Source: Polaribacter sp. Hel_I_88
GTDB lineage: Bacteria > Bacteroidota > Bacteroidia > Flavobacteriales > Flavobacteriaceae
Direction: 5' to 3'
NCBI RefSeq assembly: GCF_000687935.1
Contig: NZ_JHZZ01000001.1
Coordinates: 3,048,001-3,112,000 of the forward strand
DNA length: 64,000 nucleotides
Of the stretch, positions 28,101-37,216 are shown in pieces (the first letter of the stretch is position 1; each line of letters begins with the position of its first letter). Position numbers and translations under genes: made by a program. The notes below the pieces were generated by a model. It did not search any database. It saw only the letters and a program-made list of their open reading frames with translations, and was not told the origin of the DNA.

Positions 28101-28759
28101 TTTTCTTCGGATAAAATATCATCAGCATTTATCTTAGATTGTATTTCTTTTAAAGCATTTTCTTCAATAGATTTTCGTTCTGAAATCGCTAAACCAATTT
28201 TTTTGTAAATTTTCTCTCCAGTAATTTGTTCTAACAATCGTCCCTTTTCTGGACCTTTAGCAGTTAAAAAAGAAGCAAATTCACCTTGAGCTAACAATAC
28301 AGATCTTAAAAATTGATCATAATCTAATTGTGTAACTCGAATGATGTTTTTTATGAAATTTTTCTTTTGAGAAGCTAAATTTTTAGACTTTGTTAAGTTT
28401 TTTAAACTCACTTCCTCTTGTGGGTTTTTTAAGATTTTACCTGTATTGGAAGCCAAACGAATTCCCCAATAAGCTTCAAAAATATTCTTTTCATTTTCAA
28501 AAGTTACTCTTGTAAAAGCATCAGTAGCACCATAACTTACAACATCTAGTAAAGTAGCTTTTGTGCTGTTAAAACGAGGTACACTATGATATAATGCAAT
28601 TGTGATTGCATCTAAAATAGTCGTTTTTCCTGCACCTGTAGAACCCGTAATTGCATACAAGCCAACATCTTTAAAATGCTCATTTTCAAAATCGATTACA
28701 ATTGGCGAATCAGATTTTAAGGAATTTATATTTTGTAATTCTATCTTTAAAATTTTCAT
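25106..28759 (-). CDS. sbcC: Exonuclease SbcCD subunit SbcC (Rad50-like)
   Basis: 1217 residues. SbcC is an SMC-like ATPase that with SbcD cleaves hairpins and DNA ends. Walker A is ITGSTGAGKTT (about 37-47); two long coiled coils (about 180-580 and 640-1050) flank a zinc hook KPCGLCGSEHHPF near residue 600; the C-terminal lobe has SSGGEKFIISLALALGLSDL and Walker B DSLFIDEGFGTLD. It is 12 bp downstream of sbcD. The coiled coils explain the many Lys/Glu runs and the antisense shadow ORFs here. Confidence 0.95.
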   Translation of the reverse strand: MKILKIELQNINSLKSDSPIVIDFENEHFKDVGLYAITGSTGAGKTTILDAITIALYHSVPRFNSTKATLLDVVSYGATDAFTRVTFENEKNIFEAYWGIRLASNTGKILKNPQEEVSLKNLTKSKNLASQKKNFIKNIIRVTQLDYDQFLRSVLLAQGEFASFLTAKGPEKGRLLEQITGEKIYKKIGLAISERKSIEENALKEIQSKINADDILSEEKKQELVKKDKELDAELVKSDKEIESIQLIVNWYSKAKELNIQTEKLAEDAKEIKTDLENHKTEFELLELNEKAAPFKEIIENLNRNEKNSFDKVQQLKILEEELKQREPIIKNLTEISKQQVLEIEKAEKTFSLWLPKFDLITKLDNQIKNELDNKEKTKKKLAELNSQIESSKKEQSNVSKDLTEIEAKIKIDEKYLTEHQYLEEVSKEISGWTKGLTTLKTNKESLNESLILISEKKKNIESTNTEFFKNKEILDKKSQEIETLDKEIHQLNNDLKKHNLSDLLSEEKKLSLKIADLKQFKNFSEEIVKEEKDLAEISIQHKTYSFELDTIKKEINLLKKEIEVQKKSVFDAEKILDLEKSIAKYEEDRKNLVDGKPCGLCGSEHHPFAENLEANGVSKSELELNKRKEQLKKLEESKSELDKIEVKLLTSIDNISKQIKSINEALKSIHQKAKTLQIDCELKDVTKIDFELKSTFNKLQSIEEKIKFTQNLQVKKDKISTVLKEQNESFDILKTKDATLKENIKNGSLEISEKKKLIDKNTEICNVLESNLTIKLSKFNFELPTIEQINSFIEKIEKSILTYITAQKNLEKLKNEITISHNNLTSIKKQLKTFIENQQEYLKNIKESESKIFQLKTERSNILPLHISVENKRENLQFISKQLIEKEEITSRKLQKYIDARNERETLKVENIKTQKTLKEELNVLQSSLENHLKNSDFTSKENIENALLAKDDVSIISKQKELIKEKQIKLNTLKETNQKAIESLNASKNFEIAEDDIKVSLQELKTKKDTLSAEKGEIKEAFRKDQEIKNRNQEIYKKIDEQTAVCTTWRDLYKIIGSSKEAFNVYVQRLTLKHLLDLANVHLFNLNKRYSLKMEQDYKPKEELNFNLIDHYQTDQARLVDTSSGGEKFIISLALALGLSDLASKNVKIDSLFIDEGFGTLDSNTLETVISTLETLQSQGKMIGIISHVENLKERIPTQIKITKKSNGISVVDVV

Positions 28760-28771
28760 AACAACTTGCTT

Positions 28772-29974
28772 TTATTGATTTTTAACACTTTGTAAAATTT
28801 CATTAAAAGCATCCCAGATTTTTGGATTTTCTTGTAAATCAAAATTCATTTCTTCGCATTTTAATTTAAAAACTTCAGTTGGGTTTAATTCTTTGATCGA
28901 TTTTGTTTCTTTCAATAACTCCTCAATTCCTTTTTGTTTTCTTTGCGTTTTTAAGGAGATTTTTAAAATTTCAAACGTATATTTTTCAGCTTCTTTTTTT
29001 AAATCGTCTGTATTTATGGTATGGTCTTCTTTTAAAACAATTTCTACCCAAGGGTTTAAACCAAAGGAATTAGAGGTAATGGTTGGAAACAAATTGATAC
29101 ATTCTTCAATAGTTCCAGAAAGTCGATAAAATTCTCTGAAATTAGGAACAATTATAGCATCAACAGCAATAATTTTATTATTTTCTGTCGATAAAACTAT
29201 TATTTTTTTATCATAATTAATTTCGCTAAAACTTAAAATATTTGGAGAACCAGAATATTGAATCTTTTCATTTCCGCCAATTATTTGAGGTCTGTGTAAA
29301 TGTCCTAAAGCAACATAATCAAAATAAGTAGGAAAATCTTTGGCTCCAATATGTCCTAAAGTTCCCACATAAATATTTTGTTCACTGTCAGAAACTGAAC
29401 CTCCAGTGGCAAATAAATGGCCCATTGCAATTACAGGAGCAGTATTTATGTTGATTTTTTTACATTCTTCAGCTGCAGATTCATAATGATTTATAAGCGC
29501 AGTTTTGTATTTATCAGTTAAATCTTCAAAAGATTCTCCTGCAACTGCACGTCTAATATCTCCATCTCTTAAATAAGGAACAGCTGCAATAATGAGTTCT
29601 TCATTTTCAATATTTAGCTTGAATACTTCATCTTCAATATCTTCAGTGGCTTTACCAATAACTTTTATAGAAAGTGCGTTTAGAATATGCTTTGGTGCAT
29701 TTAAAGTTCCTGGAGAATCGTGATTTCCACCAGTAATGATAATTGATTTGCAACACGTATTATTCAATTTTACCAAAAAACTATAATACATTTCCAAACT
29801 CTGATTGGATGGAGATCCTGAGTCAAAAATATCGCCAGAAATTAAAAGCACTTCAATTTTTTGAGTAATGATGTAATTTTCAATCCAATTTAAAAATAAC
29901 ATTTGTTCTTCAAATTGAGATTGATCATGCAACCTGTGTCCTAAATGCCAATCTGCTGTGTGAAGTATTTTCAT
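28772..29974 (-). CDS. sbcD: Exonuclease SbcCD subunit SbcD (Mre11-like)
   Basis: 400 residues. A calcineurin-like phosphoesterase with the metal-binding motifs HTADWHLGHR (about 5-14), ISGDIFDSGSPS (about 45-56), ITGGNHDSPGT (about 80-90), MGHLFATGG and ALGHLHRPQ (about 217-225). It is the nuclease subunit of SbcCD. It precedes sbcC in the operon. The 156 bp upstream include the pdhC terminator. Confidence 0.95.
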   Translation of the reverse strand: MKILHTADWHLGHRLHDQSQFEEQMLFLNWIENYIITQKIEVLLISGDIFDSGSPSNQSLEMYYSFLVKLNNTCCKSIIITGGNHDSPGTLNAPKHILNALSIKVIGKATEDIEDEVFKLNIENEELIIAAVPYLRDGDIRRAVAGESFEDLTDKYKTALINHYESAAEECKKININTAPVIAMGHLFATGGSVSDSEQNIYVGTLGHIGAKDFPTYFDYVALGHLHRPQIIGGNEKIQYSGSPNILSFSEINYDKKIIVLSTENNKIIAVDAIIVPNFREFYRLSGTIEECINLFPTITSNSFGLNPWVEIVLKEDHTINTDDLKKEAEKYTFEILKISLKTQRKQKGIEELLKETKSIKELNPTEVFKLKCEEMNFDLQENPKIWDAFNEILQSVKNQ

Positions 29975-30066
29975 AGCTTTTTATTATGCTTATGTTCAAT
30001 TTCAAGTTTAGCGAAGTTATAGGTTTATGATAAGAAATTCAAGTTTAGAAATTTATTTTCATCAAC

Positions 30067-30100
30067 AAAAAAAATCCCAAACCAAAAGGTTTAGGATTTT
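30067..30100 (-). terminator. Terminator after pdhC
   Basis: On minus the hairpin is AAAATCCTAAACC-TTTT-GGTTTGGGATTTT (one mismatch) followed by a run of eight T. It lies 30 bp after the pdhC stop. Confidence 0.85.
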
Positions 30101-30130
30101 TAAATCTTATAAAATATTTTAAAGAAATAG

Positions 30131-31816
30131 TTACGCAATCATGGTAACAGGATTTTCAATAAATGTTTTTAAAGTTTGTAAAAATTGAGCACCAACAGCA
30201 CCATCAACAGTTCTGTGATCGCAAGTTAATGTTAAATTCATTGTGTTTCCAACAACAATTTGTCCGTTTTTAACTACTGGTTTTTGCACAATAGCACCAA
30301 CAGATAAAATCGCTGAATTAGGTTGGTTGATAATTGACGTAAAATTATCGATACCAAACATCCCTAAGTTAGACACCGTAAAAGTACTTCCTTGCATTTC
30401 TGCTGGAGAAATTTTCTTATGTCTTGCTTTTCCTGCTAAATCTCTAACAGTTGCACCAATTTGAGTTAAACTTAAATGATTTGTGTGTTTTACAACAGGC
30501 ACTAGTAAACCATCATCTACAGCAACAGCAACACCTACATGAATATGAGAGTGATAAATTGTGTTATTATCTGTCCATGAAGTATTTACTTGTGGATGTT
30601 TTTGTAAAGCCATTGCACACGCTTTTACAACCATATCATTAAAAGATACTTTTGTATCTGGAATTGCATTGATAGTTGCTCTAGAAGCCATTGCATTGTC
30701 CATATCAACTTCAATATTTAAACTGAAATCTGGTGCAGAGAATTTAGAGTTTCCTAAAGATTTTGCAATTGCTTTACGCATTTGAGAATTCTTAACTTCT
30801 TCCGATTTTTCTTCTCCAGAAACTGAAAAAGTAGGAGTTGCAGCACTAGTTGCAGGAGCAGGAGTTTCAACTTTTACAGTAGCAGAAGGTGTGTAGTTTT
30901 CTACATCCTTTTTTATAATTCTACCATTTTCTCCAGAACCAGTTACATCTGCTAAATTAATTCCTTTGTCAGAAGCAATTTTCTTCGCTAATGGAGATGC
31001 AAATATGCGTCCACCAGAATTATTTGTAGTTGTATTTGCTGTTGAAGATGTTGATTCTTCTTTAGACTCTTTTTTATCTTCGGCTTTTGTTTCTTTTTTC
31101 TCTTGTTTTTTGTCAGAAGATGAATCTTTTGCTTCAGAAGAACTTGAAGTAGCTCCACCATTTTTAACAATTGCATCAACATTTGTTCCTTCAGGACCAA
31201 TAATCGTTAATAAACTATCTACAGGTGCAGTTTCGCCTTCTTGCACACCAATGTAAAGAATTGTTCCTTCATAGAAACATTCAAATTCCATAGTTGCTTT
31301 ATCAGTTTCAATTTCTGCTAAAATGTCTCCTTCTTCAACTTTATCACCAACTTTCTTTAACCAAGTAGCAACTGTACCATCAGTCATTGTATCACTTAAA
31401 CGTGGCATAGAAATAACAGTAACTCCTTTTGGAATTTCAACCCCTTCAGAAGAAGAGTCTTCTTTTGATTCGTCTTTAGAAGTGTCATCTGAATTTTCTT
31501 TTTTATCAGAACTTTCTTCAGATTTGTCATCTTCTTTTTTATCAGCATCACCTTTTAAAAGATCAGAAATATCTTCTCCTTCTTCACCAATAATAGCTAA
31601 TAATTTATCAACAGGAGAAGTTTCACCTTCTTGAATACCAATATGTAGTAAAACACCTTCATGAAAAGATTCAAATTCCATGGTTGCTTTATCTGTTTCA
31701 ATTTCTGCTAAAATATCGCCTTCTTCAATTTTATCTCCAACACTTTTTAACCATTTTGCCACAACACCTTCTTCCATGGTGTCACTTAAACGCGGCATAT
31801 TTACAACTGTAGCCAT
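30131..31816 (-). CDS. pdhC: Pyruvate dehydrogenase complex E2 (dihydrolipoamide acetyltransferase)
   Basis: 561 residues. Two lipoyl domains are present, each with EIETDKATMEFE (lipoyl-Lys about residues 43 and 176), separated by Ser/Glu/Lys-rich linkers. Next is a peripheral subunit-binding domain (FASPLAKKIASDKGI, about 272-286; GENGRI) and the catalytic domain ending in TCDHRTVDGAVGAQFL with the active His. It transfers acetyl groups to CoA. It begins 3 bp after pdhA. The antisense ORFs over the linkers are shadows. Confidence 0.96.
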   Translation of the reverse strand: MATVVNMPRLSDTMEEGVVAKWLKSVGDKIEEGDILAEIETDKATMEFESFHEGVLLHIGIQEGETSPVDKLLAIIGEEGEDISDLLKGDADKKEDDKSEESSDKKENSDDTSKDESKEDSSSEGVEIPKGVTVISMPRLSDTMTDGTVATWLKKVGDKVEEGDILAEIETDKATMEFECFYEGTILYIGVQEGETAPVDSLLTIIGPEGTNVDAIVKNGGATSSSSEAKDSSSDKKQEKKETKAEDKKESKEESTSSTANTTTNNSGGRIFASPLAKKIASDKGINLADVTGSGENGRIIKKDVENYTPSATVKVETPAPATSAATPTFSVSGEEKSEEVKNSQMRKAIAKSLGNSKFSAPDFSLNIEVDMDNAMASRATINAIPDTKVSFNDMVVKACAMALQKHPQVNTSWTDNNTIYHSHIHVGVAVAVDDGLLVPVVKHTNHLSLTQIGATVRDLAGKARHKKISPAEMQGSTFTVSNLGMFGIDNFTSIINQPNSAILSVGAIVQKPVVKNGQIVVGNTMNLTLTCDHRTVDGAVGAQFLQTLKTFIENPVTMIA

Positions 31817-31819
31817 ATT

Positions 31820-32809
31820 TTATTTTATAAAAGGATAATCTTCTTGTTCATAAACCATATCATACATCTGTTGAGTTTCAGGATATGGAGAATCTTCTGC
31901 GAACTTTTCGCATTCTTTTACTTTTGCCTTCACTTCTTTATCCATTGAAGCAATTTCTTCTTCATTAGCAAACCCTTTTTCTAAAATAACTTCTCTTATT
32001 TGAGTAATCGGGTCTATTTTTTTATATTCTTCAACTTCGTCTTTTGTTCTATAATGCTGTGCATCAGACATTGAGTGACCTCTATACCTGTATGTTTTCA
32101 TTTCTAAGAAAGTTGGGCCATCTCCACGTCTTGCTCTTTCAATAGCTTCATCTACAGCTTCAGCAACTTTAATTGGATTCATAGCATCTACAGGTCCACA
32201 AGGCATTTCATATCCTAAACCAAGTTTCCAAATATCTGTATGGTTTGCAGTTCTAGCAACAGAAGTACCCATTGCATACCCATTATTTTCAACAATAAAA
32301 ATTACAGGTAATTTCCATAACATTGCCATGTTAAAAGCTTCATGCAAAGAACCTTGTCTTGCAGCTCCATCACCAAAACAACATAAAGTTACAGCGTCAT
32401 TACCTTTATACTTATCAGCAAAAGCTAAACCAGCACCTAAAGGAATTTGACCACCAACAATTCCATGACCTCCATAAAAACGAAATTCTTTTGAGAAAAT
32501 ATGCATAGAACCACCCATACCTTTTGAAGTACCTGTAGCTTTCCCATACAATTCTGCCATTACTTTTTTAGGATCTTCGCCCATACCAATTGGTTGTACA
32601 TGGTTTCTGTATGCTGTAATCATTTTATCTTTCGATAAATCCATAGCATGTAAAGCGCCTGCTAAAATAGCTTCTTGTCCATTATACAAATGCAAAAAGC
32701 CTCTAACTTTTTGTTGAATGTAAACAGATGCTAATTTATCTTCGAACTTACGCCAAAAAAGCATGTCTTTGTACCAATCTAAATAGGTTTGTTTGGTGAT
32801 TTCTTTCAT
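31820..32809 (-). CDS. pdhA: Pyruvate dehydrogenase E1 component alpha subunit
   Basis: 329 residues, typical of the heterodimeric E1 alpha. The thiamine diphosphate motif is CCFGDGAARQGSLHEAFNMA (about 134-153) through VENNGYAMGT (about 164-173). GGSMHIF (about 101) and the phosphorylation-loop-like YRYRGHSMSDAQHYR (about 229-243) are present. It decarboxylates pyruvate with E1 beta; the E1 beta and E3 genes are not in this window, which is a common arrangement in Flavobacteriaceae. Confidence 0.96.
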   Translation of the reverse strand: MKEITKQTYLDWYKDMLFWRKFEDKLASVYIQQKVRGFLHLYNGQEAILAGALHAMDLSKDKMITAYRNHVQPIGMGEDPKKVMAELYGKATGTSKGMGGSMHIFSKEFRFYGGHGIVGGQIPLGAGLAFADKYKGNDAVTLCCFGDGAARQGSLHEAFNMAMLWKLPVIFIVENNGYAMGTSVARTANHTDIWKLGLGYEMPCGPVDAMNPIKVAEAVDEAIERARRGDGPTFLEMKTYRYRGHSMSDAQHYRTKDEVEEYKKIDPITQIREVILEKGFANEEEIASMDKEVKAKVKECEKFAEDSPYPETQQMYDMVYEQEDYPFIK

Positions 32810-32942
32810 TTAAATAATGTATTGATTTGTTTAATCGTTTAAACAGTTTCTAATTTAACAATACTACAAAAATAACTGTTTTAAGTAGAATAAAAAAACA
32901 AGGTTTTACGAATTTAGCGAAAACGATTGCGCTAGCTGTTTG

Positions 32943-33614
32943 TTATTTGTCTTTTGCAATAATTAATGTTGCTTTTGCACCTGTTGCTAAATTCCATTCA
33001 TTCGATGAAATTAACATGCCAGCATCATTAAAAACTTTAAAAGCTGCAGTGTTTGGTCCAGAAGTACCTTGATTTAAGGCTTCAATAACAATTGTATTGA
33101 TACCAACATTTAAAGGAATATTGAATTTCTGATAGTTTTGCTCTAAGGTTAAATTGTAAATAACTGGAACATCGTTTACATAAATAGTAACTCTATCACC
33201 ATCTGGATATTGATAATCTCTACAAATAATATTTACACTTTTAGAATCTGATCTAAAAGTTCCTAAATCTTGGTCTATTTTTGGAATAATATATTGACCG
33301 TTAATTTTTTTAAACGATTTTAAAAAACGTTGTTCGTTTAGTTTTTCTTTGGTTAAAATCCCTTTGTTATTTAATTTATCTTCTTCTTGCTTCTTTTTTA
33401 ATTTTGCATTTTCTTTATCAAAAGCTTCTTTAAAGCCATTTGTTCCGTCAATTTCTAAAGATTTTGGTTTGATGGCTTCTTTTGAGTTATTTAAAATAAC
33501 TGCTTTTGTTTTACCACCTTCTTTAGATCCTTTATTGGAGTCTAATTGAGCGAAAATTGTTGCCGATAAAAATAGACAACTAATTGTAAAAAAGTATTTT
33601 AAATGTGATTTCAT
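32943..33614 (-). CDS. Secreted protein of unknown function
   Basis: 223 residues from the ATG at 33614, which gives a clean signal peptide (MKSHLKYFFTISCLFLSATIFAQ); an upstream ATG at 33644 would add ten residues before it and is less likely. The mature part has a Lys/Glu-rich helical segment (about 45-85) and a C-terminal beta-rich domain (DGDRVTIYVNDVPVIYNL, GINTIVIEALNQGTSG) that looks like a carbohydrate- or protein-binding jelly roll. I do not recognise a named family. Confidence 0.75.
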   Translation of the reverse strand: MKSHLKYFFTISCLFLSATIFAQLDSNKGSKEGGKTKAVILNNSKEAIKPKSLEIDGTNGFKEAFDKENAKLKKKQEEDKLNNKGILTKEKLNEQRFLKSFKKINGQYIIPKIDQDLGTFRSDSKSVNIICRDYQYPDGDRVTIYVNDVPVIYNLTLEQNYQKFNIPLNVGINTIVIEALNQGTSGPNTAAFKVFNDAGMLISSNEWNLATGAKATLIIAKDK

Positions 33615-33692
33615 AAGAATATATTTATAGCAATTATAGTACAAATATAATGCCGATTTTATATCATGTGCTTTACAAACTGTTAAAAAATA

Positions 33693-34361
33693 TTATTCTA
33701 CAGGAAAATTAAAATAAGTATTTCTAAAAGGTTCGTTTTTTAACGTAAAATGCCACCATTCGTTTTCATAAGGTTTAAAGTTGTTTTCTAACATCATTTT
33801 GCGCAATAACATTCTATTTTCTTTTTGTTCTTTAGTTAAATTTGGATAAAAAGGATGAGATTGAACACCGAAAAAATCATAAGGACTTCCCATATCTAAT
33901 TCTTTGCCAGTTTTTGTATTAACAATTGTTAAATCTACTGTACTTCCTCTCGTATGTCCAGATTTTGATGCAATATACCCTTGGTTGAATAATTCCGATT
34001 TTGGTACTTTTGGGTAATATTCTTGCTTCATTAACGTATCACTCAAAACTTTTGCCCATTTTACAAAATGATTTACGGCTTCTTGTGGTCTATACGCATC
34101 AAAAACTTTTAAACTCAACCCTTCTTTTAAAAGTTGTGCTTGTACTTTTTTAAGTTGATGTGCAGCTTGCGCTGTTATAATTACACAATCATTTTTATAA
34201 CCATCAATTTTTTTACCAATAAAATTATTGTTGCTTAAATATCTTAATTCTTTTTGAATTGATGCATCTACATCACTCAAATAAACAAAACCATTAGGGA
34301 TTTCTTGCGCAAAATTTAACGCGCTAAAAGCGAAAATAAATAAGTACAGTATTTTTTTCAT
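33693..34361 (-). CDS. D-Ala-D-Ala dipeptidase (VanX/DdpX family, peptidase M15)
   Basis: 222 residues with signal peptide MKKILYLFIFAFSALNFAQ. The Zn site is complete: SGHTRGSTVDLT (His about 135, Asp about 142) and the EWWHF motif near the C-terminus (about 199-203); the DAYRP motif (about 88-92) supplies the substrate-binding Arg. It hydrolyses D-Ala-D-Ala dipeptides in the periplasm, probably for cell-wall turnover rather than vancomycin resistance since no vanHA genes are near. It is 31 bp downstream of the DUF1206 gene. Confidence 0.92.
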   Translation of the reverse strand: MKKILYLFIFAFSALNFAQEIPNGFVYLSDVDASIQKELRYLSNNNFIGKKIDGYKNDCVIITAQAAHQLKKVQAQLLKEGLSLKVFDAYRPQEAVNHFVKWAKVLSDTLMKQEYYPKVPKSELFNQGYIASKSGHTRGSTVDLTIVNTKTGKELDMGSPYDFFGVQSHPFYPNLTKEQKENRMLLRKMMLENNFKPYENEWWHFTLKNEPFRNTYFNFPVE

Positions 34362-34391
34362 AACCCAAAAATAATAAAAAAGAAGGGAAGT

Positions 34392-35153
34392 TTAATACGT
34401 GCTATATCTCGCATAAAAATATTGAAAAATTCCATAAGAAATAAAGCCCAAAGCCATAACTGCCATTAAAATATCTCCAAAAGACAAGCTATGCAAATAG
34501 CGAAACATTTCTTGAGTTCCTTTTATTTTATCAGGATTTTTGGTGGATGCTGCTTTGTAAATAAACCATGCGAAAATTAAAAAGGAAACACCTCTTGATG
34601 TTATTCCGAATTTGCCAGATTTTTTTAAAAAACTGAATGATTCTATATTTTCTGACTTTTTTATATTGTTTAAATAGTTTTTTTTATACACGATATAAAA
34701 TTGATTTAAAGCAGAAAAAAATACAATAATAGCCATTGCATATAAAATATATTGGCCATTTTCTAATTTTAAAACATTGGATGCTATTGTTTCTTTTGAA
34801 ACATCTTTACTTGCAATATTAAAAACTTTATAAAGAATAGAAACCCCAAAAGAACCATAAATAATTCCTCTTGTAAAAAAATCGATGCTTAAGAAATACT
34901 TTTTGTTGTTATCTTCTTTTTTTAAGACTTTATACGCTTTAAAAAACCGCCAAATTGCATAAGCTAATATTCCAAGACCAATAATAATTAAAAGTATTTT
35001 TCCAAAAATTTGATCTTCCAAAAATTTAATAACACCATTTTTATTGGCAACTTTTCCACCAAGATTTAAAGCAGCTAAAAAGGTTAAGATTCCTAAAAGA
35101 ATGTATAGAAATCCTTTTGTATAAAAGCCTATAGTTCGTATTTTTTGTATCAT
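34392..35153 (-). CDS. DUF1206 family membrane protein
   Basis: 253 residues with six predicted helices arranged in three repeated pairs, each pair beginning with a KxGxxxRGxxF-like stretch (IRTIGFYTKGFLYILLG; IDFFTRGIIYGSFG; FGITSRGVSFLIFA), which is the DUF1206 pattern. The biological role is unknown. It is divergent from the DUF2721 gene at 35256 and followed by the VanX-like gene. Confidence 0.88.
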   Translation of the reverse strand: MIQKIRTIGFYTKGFLYILLGILTFLAALNLGGKVANKNGVIKFLEDQIFGKILLIIIGLGILAYAIWRFFKAYKVLKKEDNNKKYFLSIDFFTRGIIYGSFGVSILYKVFNIASKDVSKETIASNVLKLENGQYILYAMAIIVFFSALNQFYIVYKKNYLNNIKKSENIESFSFLKKSGKFGITSRGVSFLIFAWFIYKAASTKNPDKIKGTQEMFRYLHSLSFGDILMAVMALGFISYGIFQYFYARYSTY

Positions 35154-35241
35154 TTTTAATAATATAAAACAAAATTAGTGTTAAAAGATGTTTGATTATA
35201 ATACAATCAATTTAAATATGAATGTTTTTCAAATAAATGGC

Positions 35242-35249
35242 TAATTTTG
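35242..35249 (+). promoter_or_regulatory. -7 box of the DUF2721 gene; probably leaderless
   Basis: TAATTTTG (TAnnTTTG) ends 6 bp before the ATG at 35256. It overlaps the upstream TTG (35247), which argues for the ATG as the true start and for a leaderless or nearly leaderless mRNA. Confidence 0.5.
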
Positions 35250-35255
35250 CAACTT

Positions 35256-35663
35256 ATGAATGAACTTACTTTAACAACTCCTGCGCTTTTATTTTCGGCA
35301 ATTTCTTTGATTATGCTTGCTTATACAAATCGGTTTTTGGCATACGCTTCTGTTATAAGAAGTTTGCATGACAAGTATTTAAAAGAAAAAGACGATTCGC
35401 TCCTAAGACAAATTAAAAATTTAAAATTGCGTTTAAATTTGACAAAATGGATGCAAATATTCGGAATTACAAGTTTGTTATTCTGTGTATTAACAATGTT
35501 TTTGATTTTTATAGGCTCTACAGTAATTGCAGTGTACGCTTTTGGTTTAGGCTTAGTTTTGTTATTGATTTCTTTGGCATTGTTAATCAAAGAAATTCAA
35601 ATTTCTACTCAAGCACTACAACATCACATTGCTGATATTGAAGAGTATTTAAAGAAAAAGTAA
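35256..35663 (+). CDS. DUF2721 family membrane protein
   Basis: 135 residues from the ATG. The structure is typical of DUF2721: N-terminal helix (LLFSAISLIMLAYTNRFLAYASV), an amphipathic cytoplasmic segment, then two long helices near 65-110 and a charged C-terminal tail (IEEYLKKK). The function is unknown. Immediately downstream (20 bp) is the target duplication of the IS1182-like element, so its native terminator may have been displaced; the terminator now found lies inside the IS. Confidence 0.88.
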   Translation: MNELTLTTPALLFSAISLIMLAYTNRFLAYASVIRSLHDKYLKEKDDSLLRQIKNLKLRLNLTKWMQIFGITSLLFCVLTMFLIFIGSTVIAVYAFGLGLVLLLISLALLIKEIQISTQALQHHIADIEEYLKKK

Positions 35664-35728
35664 GTTTTATAAGATTATTCTCAATATAGGCACTTTCAGA
35701 AGTAGTTTAATTTTTTGAAAATTATTTT

Positions 35729-35770
35729 AAAAAAGTGATAGAAAATTATAATTTTCTATCACTTTTTTAA
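35729..35770. terminator. Hairpin terminator inside the left end of the IS
   Basis: Stem AAAAAAGTGATAGAAAATT pairs with its complement around a 2-3 nt loop, with T-runs on both strands. It ends the transposase transcript on minus and would stop readthrough from the DUF2721 gene on plus. Confidence 0.9.
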
Positions 35771-35846
35771 TTTATATACCTTTTTTATGTTTCGCAGTAA
35801 CCTTATTGCATAGTTATCCTGTGTTTTTAATTTTTATTTTAAAAAT

Positions 35847-37202
35847 TTAGGCTACTTTTTGTAAAATTTGATTTTGCATTCTTCTGCCAATTTCAAGGCA
35901 ATTTGCAGTATGAATACCAAAGAATATCCAAAGTATTTCTGTTGGTTTGGTTTTCGCTTTTATCTTTTTTAGATGATAATGTTCCTTTTCTTTACCAAAA
36001 CCCCCCTCTAATCTAGAAGCTCTTTCTTTGGTAATCATTTTTTTGAGCTTTTTTTGCTCTTTATGATGCTTTGAAGGTCTTCCTTTAGGTTTGAAGTCTG
36101 TTTGTATATGGTTTGAAGTTGCAAAAACTCTGTTCTTATTCGTTGCATAAATAGCATCTGCACCAAGTATTTTAATTTTCCTATTGGTTAATCCTTGTGC
36201 CTTATAAACTGTATTTTTAAATTGTGTCCCTTCATTAAAGTTATCAAAACTTATTTTCTGTATAAAGTTAATTCCATCAATTTGAAGTTTGTTTACTTTT
36301 GCCCCAAATTCTACTTTTTTTATCTCTTTTCCTCTCACTATTGGACGTAAGTAATCTTTGCTTATGCTTACGATTCTATTCTTTGGTTTTTCTCCTTTCT
36401 CAAACAGTAAATACTGTTGTGAGAATATTTTTTTTACTGTATTTAGTGTTTTATAAAAACGATTTGGCATTGTAAAATAATGTTGTTTTTCAAGAGTTTT
36501 AATCTCCGCTAATAATTTGCGTAATAGTTTTAAAAAAGCTCTTGTTATGGAGGTTCTTTTCTTTGTTGTTTTTCTTCGCATTTTACTATAACCAACATAT
36601 CTTTTTGACCATTTCAAGTATTTGGTTCTAGGAAGTTTTACACCTAAAGATTTACAAATTATCTTCATTTGTTTATAGCACCAGTCAACAGATTCTTTCA
36701 ATAGTTTTTGATCTGTTGGATAGCGAACTTCACTCTCATAACAAGTGGCATCTGTTGTTGCTTTTTCTTGTTCATCAATATATTTACTCCAATAATTAAA
36801 TAGTATTTTTTCTGTTGAACTAATGTTTAAATCAGCAGCTAATTCGCAACGTATTTGACTCACTATTTTATAGTTTTCAAGGGTATCAAATCCTAAATAA
36901 ATACCACAAAAAAACTGATAATTATAATTGGAATTCAACTGCTCAATCAAACGCTTATCAGAACAACAAGCATAATGTTTTAAAAACATTAAACCTAATT
37001 TTCCTTGAGGGCTAAAAATACAGTCTGGTCCTTTGATAGCTTCTGTAATTTTAAATGATTTGACTAAATTTTTCCAAGGAATTGCACTGTAAATTTTACC
37101 TAAATCAGACATTAAAAAACGTGCTTTGAATTTTTCTAATTCCTCTGTAGAGGATAAAAAAGAAAAAGAGTACTGGAAGTCAGAAATTCTTCGTATTTTC
37201 AT
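35847..37202 (-). CDS. IS1182-like DDE transposase
   Basis: 451 residues. The N-terminal DUF772-like region (GKLGLMFLKHYACCSDKRLI, about 66-85; IYLGFDTLENYK) is followed by the first catalytic Asp in TDATCYESEVRYPTD (about 148-162), the second in LGADAIYATNKNR (about 348-360) and the catalytic Glu in RASRLEGGFGKEKEHYHL (about 397-414). The family naming (IS1182 versus other IS5 groups) is by recollection. The ORF is uninterrupted. Confidence 0.92.
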   Translation of the reverse strand: MKIRRISDFQYSFSFLSSTEELEKFKARFLMSDLGKIYSAIPWKNLVKSFKITEAIKGPDCIFSPQGKLGLMFLKHYACCSDKRLIEQLNSNYNYQFFCGIYLGFDTLENYKIVSQIRCELAADLNISSTEKILFNYWSKYIDEQEKATTDATCYESEVRYPTDQKLLKESVDWCYKQMKIICKSLGVKLPRTKYLKWSKRYVGYSKMRRKTTKKRTSITRAFLKLLRKLLAEIKTLEKQHYFTMPNRFYKTLNTVKKIFSQQYLLFEKGEKPKNRIVSISKDYLRPIVRGKEIKKVEFGAKVNKLQIDGINFIQKISFDNFNEGTQFKNTVYKAQGLTNRKIKILGADAIYATNKNRVFATSNHIQTDFKPKGRPSKHHKEQKKLKKMITKERASRLEGGFGKEKEHYHLKKIKAKTKPTEILWIFFGIHTANCLEIGRRMQNQILQKVA

Positions 37203-37216
37203 ATTTGTAAAAAAGA

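Noticed and set aside
26418..28208. Antisense ORFs over sbcC
   Set aside because: They are shadows of the Lys/Glu-rich coiled coils (reading as Leu/Phe/Ser runs).
30243..31634. Several antisense ORFs of 60-103 codons over pdhC
   Set aside because: They mirror the Ser/Glu/Lys linkers and lipoyl repeats on the coding strand; they have no family features and no promoter, so they are shadows.
33693..34361. Vancomycin resistance gene vanX
   Set aside because: The enzyme family is right but no vanA/vanH/vanRS are nearby; a housekeeping D-Ala-D-Ala dipeptidase is more likely.
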